This document shows, piece by piece, positions 54,962-63,804 of a stretch of DNA of 64,000 nt. How positions within the stretch are numbered: position 1 is the first letter of the stretch; the number at the start of each line of letters is the position of its first letter. The position numbers were made by a program, and so were the translations under genes. Source of the stretch: Streptomyces sp. NBC_00083 (GTDB taxonomy: Bacteria; Actinomycetota; Actinomycetes; Streptomycetales; Streptomycetaceae); assembly GCF_026343295.1 (NCBI RefSeq), contig NZ_JAPELY010000002.1:1550001-1614000 (forward strand), written 5' to 3'. The notes below the pieces were generated by a model. It was not told the DNA's origin. It did no database searches and saw only the letters and a program-made list of their open reading frames with translations.

Positions 54962-57900
54962 TCAGTCTGGGGTTCCACCGAGTGCTTGATCCAGAGCTGG
55001 ACGGGGACGGGCCAGCACCCGCCGCCTTCCGGGACCGAGCCCCGGCCGGGCCGCCGACTTCTCCGGCTTCGCGTTCTGTTGCGTCATCTCCGGGACGCCG
55101 ACGGTGCCGATGGGCCGGTCGGGGTCGGATGCCAGCGCTCCGAGCAGCCGGCTGAGCTGCTCGGCCCACGCCTGGACCGTGTGGTGGTCGAACAGGTCGG
55201 TGGCGTAGGCGATGACCCCCGTGATCCCGGTCGGCCGCCCGTCCGGCTCGTACGAGCCCCGCAACAGGAAGTTGAGGTCGAACTTGGCCGCTTCGTGGCC
55301 GGGGATGTCGAAGGGGGTGGTGGTGAGTCCGGGGAGGGTGAGGGTGGCTTCGGTGTTGGTGTCGAAGGAGAGCATGGTTTGGAAGAGGGGGTGGCGGGTG
55401 GCGGTGCGTGGTGGGGCGATGTTTTCGACGAGGCGTTCGAAGGGGAGGTCTTGGTTTTCGAAGGCGGCGAGGTCGGTTTCGCGTATGCGGGTGAGGAGTT
55501 GGGTGAAGGTGGGGTTTCCGGAGAGGTCGGTGCGCAGGACGAGGGTGTTGAGGAAGAAGCCGATGAGGTTGTGGAGGGCTTCTTCGGTGCGTCCGGCGAC
55601 GGGGGTGCCGAGGGGGATGTCGGTGCCGGCGCCGAGGTGTGAGAGGAGGACGGTGAGGGCGCCTTGGACGACCATGAAGGGGGTTACGCCGGTGTGTCGG
55701 GCCAGTTCTGTGATGCGGGTGTGGGTGTCGGCGTTGATGGTGATGTCGACTTGTGCGCCGTGGTGGGTGGGGGTTGTGGGGCGTGGGCGGTCGTGGGGCA
55801 GGTTGAGTTCGATGGGGAGTTGGGCGAGGGCTTGGTTCCAGTAGGTGGTCTGGCGGGAGAGGGGGCTGGTGGGGTCGGTTGTGGTGCCGAGTAGTTCGCG
55901 TTGCCACAGGGTGTAGTCGGCGTATTGGACGGGGAGTTCGGTCCAGGTGGGGGTGGTGTTGTTGGTGTGTGCGGTGTAGGCGGTGGTGAGGTCGGTGCCG
56001 AGGGGGCCGGTGGACCAGCCGTCGCAGGCGATGTGGTGGATGAGGAGCATGAGGACGTGTTCGTTGGGTGCGGTGGTGAACACGTGGGTGCGCAGGGGGA
56101 TTTCGGTGGCGAGGTCGAAGAGGTGTCCGGCTGCTTGGACGGCGAGGTCGGTCACGTTCTGGTCGTCGGTGTCGGTCCAGGTCAGGGGTGGGGTGACGGT
56201 GTCGGCGGGGAGGATCTGCTGGACGGGTTCGCCGTCGACGAGGGGGAAGACGGTTCGCAGGGTCTCGTGCCGGGCGACCACGTCTCCCAACGCGGCCGCC
56301 AGTGCCTGCCGGTCCAGCGGTCCGGACAGGCGCAGGGTCAACGGCATGTTGTACGCGGCGCTCGGCCCCCCCAACTGGCCGATGATCCACAACCGCTGCT
56401 GAGCGAACGACAACGGCAGCGACTCCGGACGGTCCGCCGCCACCAGCGCCGGACGTGAGGGCCCCGCCTCGCCCAGCACACGGGCCAGGGCGGCGACGGT
56501 GGGGGCCTCGAACAGCGCGCGGAGGGTGATCTCCACACCGAGCAACGCGCGGACGCGGGCGACCAGCCGGGTCGCGAGCAGGGAGTGCCCGCCGAGTTCG
56601 AAGAAGTGGTCGTCGACGCCGACGGAGGGCAGGGCCAGCACCTCGGCGAACGCCGCGCACAGCATCTCCTCCCGCACGGTCCTCGGAGCGCGGTGTGTCG
56701 AGGCGGCCGCGTAGTCCGGGGCGGGCAGGGCCTTGCGGTCGAGCTTCCCGTTGGCGGTCAGCGGCAGGCGGTCCAGGAGCACGACCGCGGCCGGCACCAT
56801 GTAGTCCGGCAGCGGCCCGGCCGCATGCCGGCGGGCCAGACCCGCCAACTGGGCCAGTTGGTGCGGGGACTGGCCCGGCGCGGGCACCGCGTAACCGACC
56901 AGGCGCTTGTCACCGGGGGAGTCCTCGCGGACCACCGCCACGGCCCGCGCGACACCGGGACACCGGGCCAGCGCCGCCTCGACCTCGCCGATCTCGATCC
57001 GGAACCCCCGGACCTTCACCTGGTCGTCGGCCCGGCCGGCGAATTCGAGGGTCCCGTCCGGCCGCCACCGCGCCAGGTCCCCGGTGCGGTACATCCGCTC
57101 GCCGGGCGTGCCGAACGGGCAGGCCACGAACCGCTCCGCGGTCAGCGCGGGACGGTTCAGATAGCCGCGCGCCAGCCCTGCACCCGCCACGTACAACTCG
57201 CCGGTCACCCCGGGGGCCACCGGTTCCAGGCCGTCGTCGAGCACGAACATCCGCATGTTGAAGGTGGGTCCGCCGAGGACCGGCCGCGGCGTGGACCGCG
57301 GCTCGGCGAAGACCTGGTAGACGGTGCACTCCGTGGGCCCGTAGAAGCTGAAGCTGCGGGTGGCCCCGCCCAGCGATCCCAGCCACTCCCAGAGCGAGTC
57401 GGGCACGGCCTCGCCACCGACCACGAGCAGGGCCGGAGTACGGCGGCCGCGGTCGAACAGGCCCCCCGACACGGCGGCTGCCATATGGGTGGGGGTCAGT
57501 TCGAGGAAGTCGACGTCGTGTGCGTCCAGCCAGGCCGCGAGGAGACCGGTGTCGGAGAGCACCTCCGTGCTCACGATGTGCAGCTCGTGCCCCTCCAGCA
57601 GGCACGACAGCTGGTCCCACACCGCGTCGAAGGATATGGAGGTGGTCAGTGCGACCCGCAACGGGCGACGGTCCGACACCTCGGCGGCGCACGCGAAGAC
57701 CGACTCGCGGTGCACGGTGACGAAGTGGGTGATGCTGCGGTGCGGGACCGTCACGCCCTTGGGAGTTCCGGTGGAGCCGGAGGTGTAGATGACGTAGGCG
57801 GGGTGGGCCGGAGTCAGCGGGCGGGTGCGCTCGGAGTCGGCCGGATCGTGGCTGCGGGCCTGGTGCGCCGGTCCGTCCTCGGCGGTGGCGTCCAGGACCA

Positions 57901-60900
57901 GCAGGGGGGTGCCGGCCGGCAGCCACGCCGCGATGGCCCGGAGCGTCACCACGTACGACGGCTTCGCGTCCTCGATCATGAACCGGACCCGCTCCTGCGG
58001 ATAGTCGGTGTCGATCGGAAGATACGCCGCACCCGCCTTGAGCACGCCGAGCATGGCCACGATGAGATCGATCGAGCGGGGCAGTGCCATGCCCACGATG
58101 TCCTCGGGGCCCACCCCGCGCTCGATCAGGTGGTGCGCCAGCCGGTTGGCGCGCGCGTTGAGCTCGCCGTAGGTCACCGCGGCGCCGTCGAAGACGACCG
58201 CGGTGGCCCCGGGGGTGCGAGCGGCCTGCTTCTCGAAGAGGGCCGGCAGGTGCGTGGGCGGGACGGGGCGGGCGGTGTCGTTCCAGGTGCGCAGTACCGT
58301 CTCCCGCTCCGCCGCCGAGAGCACCGGGACCTGGTCCACCCGCCGGCCGGGGTCGGCTGCCAGGGCGCCGAGGACACGGGTGAAGCGTTCGGCGAGCCGC
58401 TCGACGCTCGGACGGTCGAACAGGTCGACGGCGTAGAAGACCTCGCCGGCCATCCCGGCGGGGCGGCCGTACTCGTCGAAGCGCTCGCTCAGGTCGAAAG
58501 AGAGGTCGAACTTGGCCGGGGTGTCCTCGTCGGGCAGCAGGCGCGTGCGCAGGCCGGGCAGGTGGAGCGCGGGCTCCGCGTTGTTCTGGAGCGCGAGCAT
58601 GACCTGGAGCAGCGGATGGCGGGCCATGGAGCGGGCCGGGGCCAGCTCTTCGACCAGGCGCTCGAACGGCACGTCCTGGTGCGCCAGCGCGTCGAGCGTC
58701 TGCTCCCGCACCCGGGCGAGCAGTTCGCCGAAGGACGGACCGCCGGACACATCCGTGCGCAGGACCAGGGTGTTGACGAAGAACCCGACGAGGTCGTCGA
58801 GCGCTGTGTCGGTGCGCCCGGCCGTCGGCGTTCCGATCACGATGTCCTGGCCGGCGCCGAGCCGGGAGAGCAGCACGGCCAGTGCGGCCTGGAGCACCAT
58901 GAAGACCGTCGCGCCCTCGTCCCGGGCCAGTTCCGCGACCCGGGCGTGCAGCGGCGCCGGGATCTCCAACGTCACGCTGCCGCCCCGGTGCGTGGCCACC
59001 GCGGGGCGGGCCCGGTCGACGGGCAGCGCCAGTTCCTCCGGAATGCCGGCCAGCGCTTCGCGCCAGTGGGCCAGTTGCCTGTTCAGCAGAGTCCCGGGGT
59101 CCTGCGCCTCGCCGAGCAGTTCCCGCTGCCACAGTGTGTAGTCCGCGTACTGGACCGGCAGTGGCGCCCAGCCGGGTTCCTGGCCGGCCAGGCGCGCCGT
59201 GTACGCCACCGAGAGGTCCCGGGCCAGCGGCCCGAGCGACCAGCCGTCACCGGCGATGTGGTGCACGAGCAGCACCAGCACGTGGTCGTCCGCGCCCGCC
59301 TCCAACAGCCAGGCGCGGAACGGCACTTCGGCCGCGAGGTCGAAGCAGTGGCCCGCGGCCCCGCTGATCGACGCGCTCAGGCCGGCCGCCGCGACCAGGG
59401 CCTCGGGCACCACGGTGAGCACCTCGCCGAGCTCCTCGACCGGCACCACCCGCTGGCACGGCCGGCCCTCGACCGAAGGGAAGAGGGTGCGCAGCACCTC
59501 GTGGCGTCCGAGGACGTCCCGCAGCGCCGCGTCCATCGCGCCGGTGTCGATCGCACCGGAGAGCCCGATGACCGCCGGGATGTTGTAGGTGGAGCTCGGC
59601 CCCTCGAGCTCGTGCAGGAACCACAGCCGCCGCTGCGCGGACGACAACGGCATCGGGTCGGGACGGTCCGCGGTCACCAGCGCCGGGCGCGAAGGGCCCG
59701 CCCCGGCCAGCGCCTTGGCCAGGGCGGCGATGTCGGGGGCCTCGAACAGCGTGCGGATGCCGAGTTCCACCCCGAGCAGGGCGCGGATACGGGCGACCAG
59801 CCGGGTGGCGAGCAGGGAGTGGCCGCCCAGCAGGAAGAAGTTGTCGTCGATGCCGACGGTGGACAGCTCCAGGTCCAGCACCTTGGCGAACGCGGCGCAC
59901 AGGATCTCTTCCCGCACGGTCGTCGGAGCACGCCGGGCGGCCACGAGGGCTCGGTCGGGTGCGGGCAGGGCCTCATGGTCCGGTGTCCCGTGCTCCGTCA
60001 GGGGCAGGCGGTCCAGGACCACGATCGCGGCCGGCACCACGTGCGCGGGCAGCAGTCCGGCGGCGTGCTCGCGCAGGACCTTGGGCAGCCGTGCGGCCAC
60101 GTCCGGGGCGAGGCCGGGGCCGGGCACCACGTAGCCGACCAGACGCCGCTCACCCGGGTTGTCCTCACGCGCGACGATCGTCGCCCCCGCGATGCCGGGG
60201 TACCCCGCGAGCACCGCCTCGACCTCGCCGAGCTCCCCGCGGAAGGCGCGGGTCGGCGTCGGCCGCTCCGCCGTGCCGACGGTCGCGCCGGGATTCAGGG
60301 TCAGTTCTCCGAGCAGCCGGCCGAACCGCTCGGCCCACGCCTGGACCGTGTGGTGGTCGAACAGGTCGGTGGAATATTCGAGAATTCCCTTGATGCCGAC
60401 GGGATGCCCTTCCGGTCCGAACCGCTCCTCGAATTCGAAGTTGAGGTCGAATTTCGCTGTTCCGTGGCCGGGGATGTCGAAGGGGGTGGTGGTGAGTCCG
60501 GGGAGGGTGAGGGTGGCTTCGGTGTTGGTGTCGAAGGAGAGCATGGTTTGGAAGAGGGGGTGGCGGGTGGCGGTGCGTGGTGGGGCGATGTTTTCGACGA
60601 GGCGTTCGAAGGGGAGGTCTTGGTTTTCGAAGGCGGCGAGGTCGGTTTCGCGTATGCGGGTGAGGAGTTGGGTGAAGGTGGGGTTTCCGGAGAGGTCGGT
60701 GCGCAGGACGAGGGTGTTGAGGAAGAAGCCGATGAGGTTGTGGAGGGCTTCTTCGGTGCGTCCGGCGACGGGGGTGCCGAGGGGGATGTCGGTGCCGGCG
60801 CCGAGGTGTGAGAGGAGGACGGTGAGGGCGCCTTGGACGACCATGAAGGGGGTTACGCCGGTGTGTCGGGCCAGTTCTGTGATGCGGGTGTGGGTGTCGG

Positions 60901-61591
60901 CGTTGATGGTGATGTCGACTTGTGCGCCGTGGTGGGTGGGGGTTGTGGGGCGTGGGCGGTCGTGGGGCAGGTTGAGTTCGATGGGGAGTTGGGCGAGGGC
61001 TTGGTTCCAGTAGGTGGTCTGGCGGGAGAGGGGGCTGGTGGGGTCGGTTGTGGTGCCGAGTAGTTCGCGTTGCCACAGGGTGTAGTCGGCGTATTGGACG
61101 GGGAGTTCGGTCCAGGTGGGGGTGGTGTTGTTGGTGTGTGCGGTGTAGGCGGTGGTGAGGTCGGTGCCGAGGGGGCCGGTGGACCAGCCGTCGCAGGCGA
61201 TGTGGTGGATGAGGAGCATGAGGACGTGTTCGTTGGGTGCGGTGGTGAACACGTGGGTGCGCAGGGGGATTTCGGTGGCGAGGTCGAAGAGGTGTCCGGC
61301 TGCTTGGACGGCGAGGTCGGTCACGTTCTGGTCGTCGGTGTCGGTCCAGGTCAGGGGTGGGGTGACGGTGTCGGCGGGGAGGATCTGCTGGACGGGTTCG
61401 CCGTCGACGAGGGGGAAGACGGTTCGCAGGGTCTCGTGCCGGGCGACCACGTCTCCCAGCGCGGCCGCCAGTGCCTGCCGGTCCAGCGGTCCGGACAGGC
61501 GCAGGGTCAACGGCATGTTGTACGCGGCGCTCGGCCCTGCCGACTGACCGGTGATCCACAACCGCTGCTGAGCGAACGACAACGGAATCAT
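54962..61591 (-). CDS. NRPS C-(A deleted)-PCP-C-A-PCP-C
   Basis: 2209 residues. C1 (1-430) has HHIACDG. It is followed not by an adenylation domain but by its last stub only (about 455-570: FRGELGEVEA, LPLTEHGTPDH, A10 lysine lost), then PCP1 (GGHSL near 589). C2 (635-1060, HHIAGDG), a complete A2 (1075-1590, TSGSTGTPKG, YGPTEC, NGKLDR), PCP2 (GGHSL near 1666) and C3 (1715-2140, HHIACDG) follow, then a short tail. The A2 specificity cannot be assigned by eye. C1 and C3 share a nearly identical 1075-bp block with different codon use. The ATG at 61591 follows GAGGTAG; an open frame to 61723 lacks homology. C3 must pass the chain to another protein. Confidence 0.9.
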   Translation of the reverse strand: MIPLSFAQQRLWITGQSAGPSAAYNMPLTLRLSGPLDRQALAAALGDVVARHETLRTVFPLVDGEPVQQILPADTVTPPLTWTDTDDQNVTDLAVQAAGHLFDLATEIPLRTHVFTTAPNEHVLMLLIHHIACDGWSTGPLGTDLTTAYTAHTNNTTPTWTELPVQYADYTLWQRELLGTTTDPTSPLSRQTTYWNQALAQLPIELNLPHDRPRPTTPTHHGAQVDITINADTHTRITELARHTGVTPFMVVQGALTVLLSHLGAGTDIPLGTPVAGRTEEALHNLIGFFLNTLVLRTDLSGNPTFTQLLTRIRETDLAAFENQDLPFERLVENIAPPRTATRHPLFQTMLSFDTNTEATLTLPGLTTTPFDIPGHGTAKFDLNFEFEERFGPEGHPVGIKGILEYSTDLFDHHTVQAWAERFGRLLGELTLNPGATVGTAERPTPTRAFRGELGEVEAVLAGYPGIAGATIVAREDNPGERRLVGYVVPGPGLAPDVAARLPKVLREHAAGLLPAHVVPAAIVVLDRLPLTEHGTPDHEALPAPDRALVAARRAPTTVREEILCAAFAKVLDLELSTVGIDDNFFLLGGHSLLATRLVARIRALLGVELGIRTLFEAPDIAALAKALAGAGPSRPALVTADRPDPMPLSSAQRRLWFLHELEGPSSTYNIPAVIGLSGAIDTGAMDAALRDVLGRHEVLRTLFPSVEGRPCQRVVPVEELGEVLTVVPEALVAAAGLSASISGAAGHCFDLAAEVPFRAWLLEAGADDHVLVLLVHHIAGDGWSLGPLARDLSVAYTARLAGQEPGWAPLPVQYADYTLWQRELLGEAQDPGTLLNRQLAHWREALAGIPEELALPVDRARPAVATHRGGSVTLEIPAPLHARVAELARDEGATVFMVLQAALAVLLSRLGAGQDIVIGTPTAGRTDTALDDLVGFFVNTLVLRTDVSGGPSFGELLARVREQTLDALAHQDVPFERLVEELAPARSMARHPLLQVMLALQNNAEPALHLPGLRTRLLPDEDTPAKFDLSFDLSERFDEYGRPAGMAGEVFYAVDLFDRPSVERLAERFTRVLGALAADPGRRVDQVPVLSAAERETVLRTWNDTARPVPPTHLPALFEKQAARTPGATAVVFDGAAVTYGELNARANRLAHHLIERGVGPEDIVGMALPRSIDLIVAMLGVLKAGAAYLPIDTDYPQERVRFMIEDAKPSYVVTLRAIAAWLPAGTPLLVLDATAEDGPAHQARSHDPADSERTRPLTPAHPAYVIYTSGSTGTPKGVTVPHRSITHFVTVHRESVFACAAEVSDRRPLRVALTTSISFDAVWDQLSCLLEGHELHIVSTEVLSDTGLLAAWLDAHDVDFLELTPTHMAAAVSGGLFDRGRRTPALLVVGGEAVPDSLWEWLGSLGGATRSFSFYGPTECTVYQVFAEPRSTPRPVLGGPTFNMRMFVLDDGLEPVAPGVTGELYVAGAGLARGYLNRPALTAERFVACPFGTPGERMYRTGDLARWRPDGTLEFAGRADDQVKVRGFRIEIGEVEAALARCPGVARAVAVVREDSPGDKRLVGYAVPAPGQSPHQLAQLAGLARRHAAGPLPDYMVPAAVVLLDRLPLTANGKLDRKALPAPDYAAASTHRAPRTVREEMLCAAFAEVLALPSVGVDDHFFELGGHSLLATRLVARVRALLGVEITLRALFEAPTVAALARVLGEAGPSRPALVAADRPESLPLSFAQQRLWIIGQLGGPSAAYNMPLTLRLSGPLDRQALAAALGDVVARHETLRTVFPLVDGEPVQQILPADTVTPPLTWTDTDDQNVTDLAVQAAGHLFDLATEIPLRTHVFTTAPNEHVLMLLIHHIACDGWSTGPLGTDLTTAYTAHTNNTTPTWTELPVQYADYTLWQRELLGTTTDPTSPLSRQTTYWNQALAQLPIELNLPHDRPRPTTPTHHGAQVDITINADTHTRITELARHTGVTPFMVVQGALTVLLSHLGAGTDIPLGTPVAGRTEEALHNLIGFFLNTLVLRTDLSGNPTFTQLLTRIRETDLAAFENQDLPFERLVENIAPPRTATRHPLFQTMLSFDTNTEATLTLPGLTTTPFDIPGHEAAKFDLNFLLRGSYEPDGRPTGITGVIAYATDLFDHHTVQAWAEQLSRLLGALASDPDRPIGTVGVPEMTQQNAKPEKSAARPGLGPGRRRVLARPRPALDQALGGTPD
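55294..56368 (-). repeat. Direct repeat copy A inside the C3 domain
   Basis: 1075 bp that match 60463-61537 base for base except one difference near 56290 (offset 5169 bp throughout). Glu, Gln and Lys codons here are mostly GAA, CAA and AAA, and Pro/Thr codons end in C, unlike the G-ending codons elsewhere in the gene. This points to recent duplication or gene conversion of a foreign condensation-domain segment. Confidence 0.9.
60463..61537 (-). repeat. Direct repeat copy B inside the C1 domain
   Basis: Partner of 55294-56368. Both copies are in frame and encode most of a condensation domain, including HHIACDG. The edges are sharp, and the flanking C-domain sequence on the C-terminal side diverges at once. 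Confidence 0.9.
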
Positions 61592-61753
61592 GCAGGCTAC
61601 CTCGCTGTTTCCGACCGCTATCAGTCGCGATCCGCAGCCGATGGCTCGGGTGCCGAATTCACCGGCAGGGCATCGGGCCGCAGCGGGATCGGGAGCCGTT
61701 GAGTCGGCAGAATGGGTTGGCAAAAGAGAGAAGCGGTGTGCATCGACTTCGCG

Positions 61754-61783
61754 AGGCTAGCAGGCGGCACTCGCGCGGGTGAA
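61754..61783 (-). promoter_or_regulatory. Promoter of the large NRPS gene
   Basis: On the minus strand TTCACC (61778-61783) and TAGCCT (61754-61759) are 18 bp apart. The near edge of the palindrome at 61820 is 36 bp before the -35 hexamer, close to the 39 bp at the two other promoters. The leader to the ATG would be about 155 nt. Confidence 0.5.
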
Positions 61784-61819
61784 TGAATACCGGGCACCAC
61801 TCGACAGAGCCCGGGAGGG

Positions 61820-61837
61820 TGTCTCGCCGGCGAGACG
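61820..61837. promoter_or_regulatory. Cluster palindrome, copy 6 (one end base changed), upstream of the large NRPS gene
   Basis: TGTCTCGCCGGCGAGACG, perfect except for the last base. It lies 10 bp after the stop codon of the monooxygenase gene and 229 bp before the NRPS ATG. Confidence 0.75.
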
Positions 61838-61847
61838 GGCCAACGTC

Positions 61848-63647
61848 TCACATGTCCGAACGGCGGAATTCCAAGCCCTCGAACGCGCCACTGCTCCGCC
61901 ATTCCTGGAGGTGCCGGAAGAAACCCAGACCGTCCGGGAACTCGTATTCGTCCCACAGGGTGTGCGGACCGAGTTCCATTCCCTCGTTGTTGGAATAGCC
62001 GGGGGTGCACTCGGTACCCAGGAACGTGCGCCACTCCGGATCGACTCCCACGTTGCTCATCCAGGCGTCCTCCGCCTGCTGGGTGAGCTCCACGACCGCG
62101 GACCCCGTGGTGACCGCGTGCGCGACGGAGGCGGCGACGGTCCTGGCCGCCTCGGACAGGTTGTGCGAGAGGTTGGAGAACCGTGTCCCGCCGGTGAGCG
62201 ACTGGACGAGGAACGCGTTGGGGAACCCGTGCACATGGAGCCCGTGCATCGTGCGCATGCCGTTGGCCCAGTGCTCCGACAGCCGCTTGCCGTCCCTGCC
62301 GACCGGGTCGAATTCCGCGCGCCGGGTGGGCGAGGTGCCGACCTCGAATCCCGACGCGTAGATGACGCAGTCCACCTCGTACTCGGTGCCGTCCACCACG
62401 ACACCGCGCGGCGTGATCCGCTCGACACCCTTGCCGTCCGTGTCGACGAGACGGACCGCCGGTTCGTTGTAGGCCTTCAGATACTCGTCGTGGAAGGTCA
62501 TGCGCTTGCACGGCAGCCAGTACCAGGGCTTGAGGAGTTCCGCGGTCCGCGCGTCGTCGACCGTCTCCTCCACCCGGGCGTGGAGGCGGCCCATCTTCTC
62601 CATGTCCGCGAAGTACGGGGCGGTCAGATGCTCGGGCGCGTCCGCGTCCGGCTGGTGGTTCTCCCCGGCGTGGCGCCACATCCTGGCCATGGCGGTCCAG
62701 CCGTCGTTGATCAGGTCCTCGGCCGGCTGCTCGGCCGACGTCATGTTGGCCGCGTAGTTGTCCAGCCAGCGCTGCTGCCAGCCGGGCGTGGCCATGTCCG
62801 CGAACCAGTCCTGGTCGATCGGCCGGTTGTTGCGGACCTCGATGACGGACGGCGTGCGCTGGAAGACCAGCAACTCCTGGCAGGCGGTGGCCAGGTGGGG
62901 GATGCACTGCACCGCGGTGGCACCGGTACCGATGATCGCCACCCGCTTGTCCCGCAGATTGCCCAGCGGTCCGCCGGCCGGGTCGCCGGTGTAGGCGTAG
63001 TCCCATCGGCTCGCGTGGAAGGCATGGCCCGCGAAGGTCTCGATGCCCGGGATGCCGGGGAGCTTCGGCACGGACAGGTGGCCGAGCCCCATGACCACGA
63101 ACTGGGCAGTGAACTCGTCATCGCGGTCGGTCCGCACCGTCCACAGCCCCGCCGGCTCGTCCCAGTCCAGGCCGGTGACCCGGGTGTGGAAGAGCGCGTT
63201 CTCGTACAACCCGTACTGCTTGCCGATGCGTTGGCAGTGCTCCTGGATCTCCGGGGCGCGCACGTACCACTCGGTGGGCACGTAGCCGGTCTCCTCCAGC
63301 AGCGGCAGGTAGATCATGGACGCGATGTCGCACTGGGCGCCGGGGTACCTGTTCCAGTACCAGGTTCCGCCGAAGTCGCCGCCGGTGTCGATGACCCTGA
63401 TGTCGCGGACACCCGCCTCGTTCAGACGGGCGCCCGTCATGAGACCGGCGAACCCCCCGCCGATGACCGCGACCGTGACGTGGTCGCGGCGCGGCTCACG
63501 CTCGACACGATCGGTGAAGGGGTCCTCGTTCATGTGGGCGAACTCGCCCTTGAGGGGCAGGTATTGGTCGATGCCGTCCGGTCGCAGTCGCTTGGCCCGC
63601 TCGGCGGCGTTCTTAGCGACATGGTCCGACGTGGTGTGCCTGGACAT
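61848..63647 (-). CDS. Baeyer-Villiger-type flavin monooxygenase
   Basis: A 599-residue class B flavoprotein monooxygenase. FAD-binding GGGFAG is at 63-68, the BVMO fingerprint FAGHAFHASRWDY near 205-217, NADPH-binding GTGATAVQ near 237, and a late ATG-like YASGF near 435. An N-terminal extension of about 55 residues is typical of the cyclopentadecanone/acetone monooxygenase subgroup. The ATG at 63647 follows AAGGAG. Family members insert oxygen next to a ketone or oxidise N or S. In this cluster it could act on a keto intermediate or on a hydrazine nitrogen; no evidence decides. Confidence 0.87.
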   Translation of the reverse strand: MSRHTTSDHVAKNAAERAKRLRPDGIDQYLPLKGEFAHMNEDPFTDRVEREPRRDHVTVAVIGGGFAGLMTGARLNEAGVRDIRVIDTGGDFGGTWYWNRYPGAQCDIASMIYLPLLEETGYVPTEWYVRAPEIQEHCQRIGKQYGLYENALFHTRVTGLDWDEPAGLWTVRTDRDDEFTAQFVVMGLGHLSVPKLPGIPGIETFAGHAFHASRWDYAYTGDPAGGPLGNLRDKRVAIIGTGATAVQCIPHLATACQELLVFQRTPSVIEVRNNRPIDQDWFADMATPGWQQRWLDNYAANMTSAEQPAEDLINDGWTAMARMWRHAGENHQPDADAPEHLTAPYFADMEKMGRLHARVEETVDDARTAELLKPWYWLPCKRMTFHDEYLKAYNEPAVRLVDTDGKGVERITPRGVVVDGTEYEVDCVIYASGFEVGTSPTRRAEFDPVGRDGKRLSEHWANGMRTMHGLHVHGFPNAFLVQSLTGGTRFSNLSHNLSEAARTVAASVAHAVTTGSAVVELTQQAEDAWMSNVGVDPEWRTFLGTECTPGYSNNEGMELGPHTLWDEYEFPDGLGFFRHLQEWRSSGAFEGLEFRRSDM

Positions 63648-63804
63648 AAAAGTGTCTCCTTCGCATGCGTTTCTCCGGCCGCCGGGCCAGCACGTGGTGT
63701 GTGTCGTGGTCGGGGCTCGACGCGGCTCGTGGGCCCGGCCCCGGAACGGACGGCGCCTCCAGCCCCGGCTCACCCGGACTGTGCGTACGAACGCGCCGTC
63801 GTCG

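Noticed and set aside
56585..60811. 1408-codon plus-strand frame antisense to the large NRPS
   Set aside because: No motif, composition typical of antisense to NRPS sequence; the minus frame holds complete C, A and PCP motifs.
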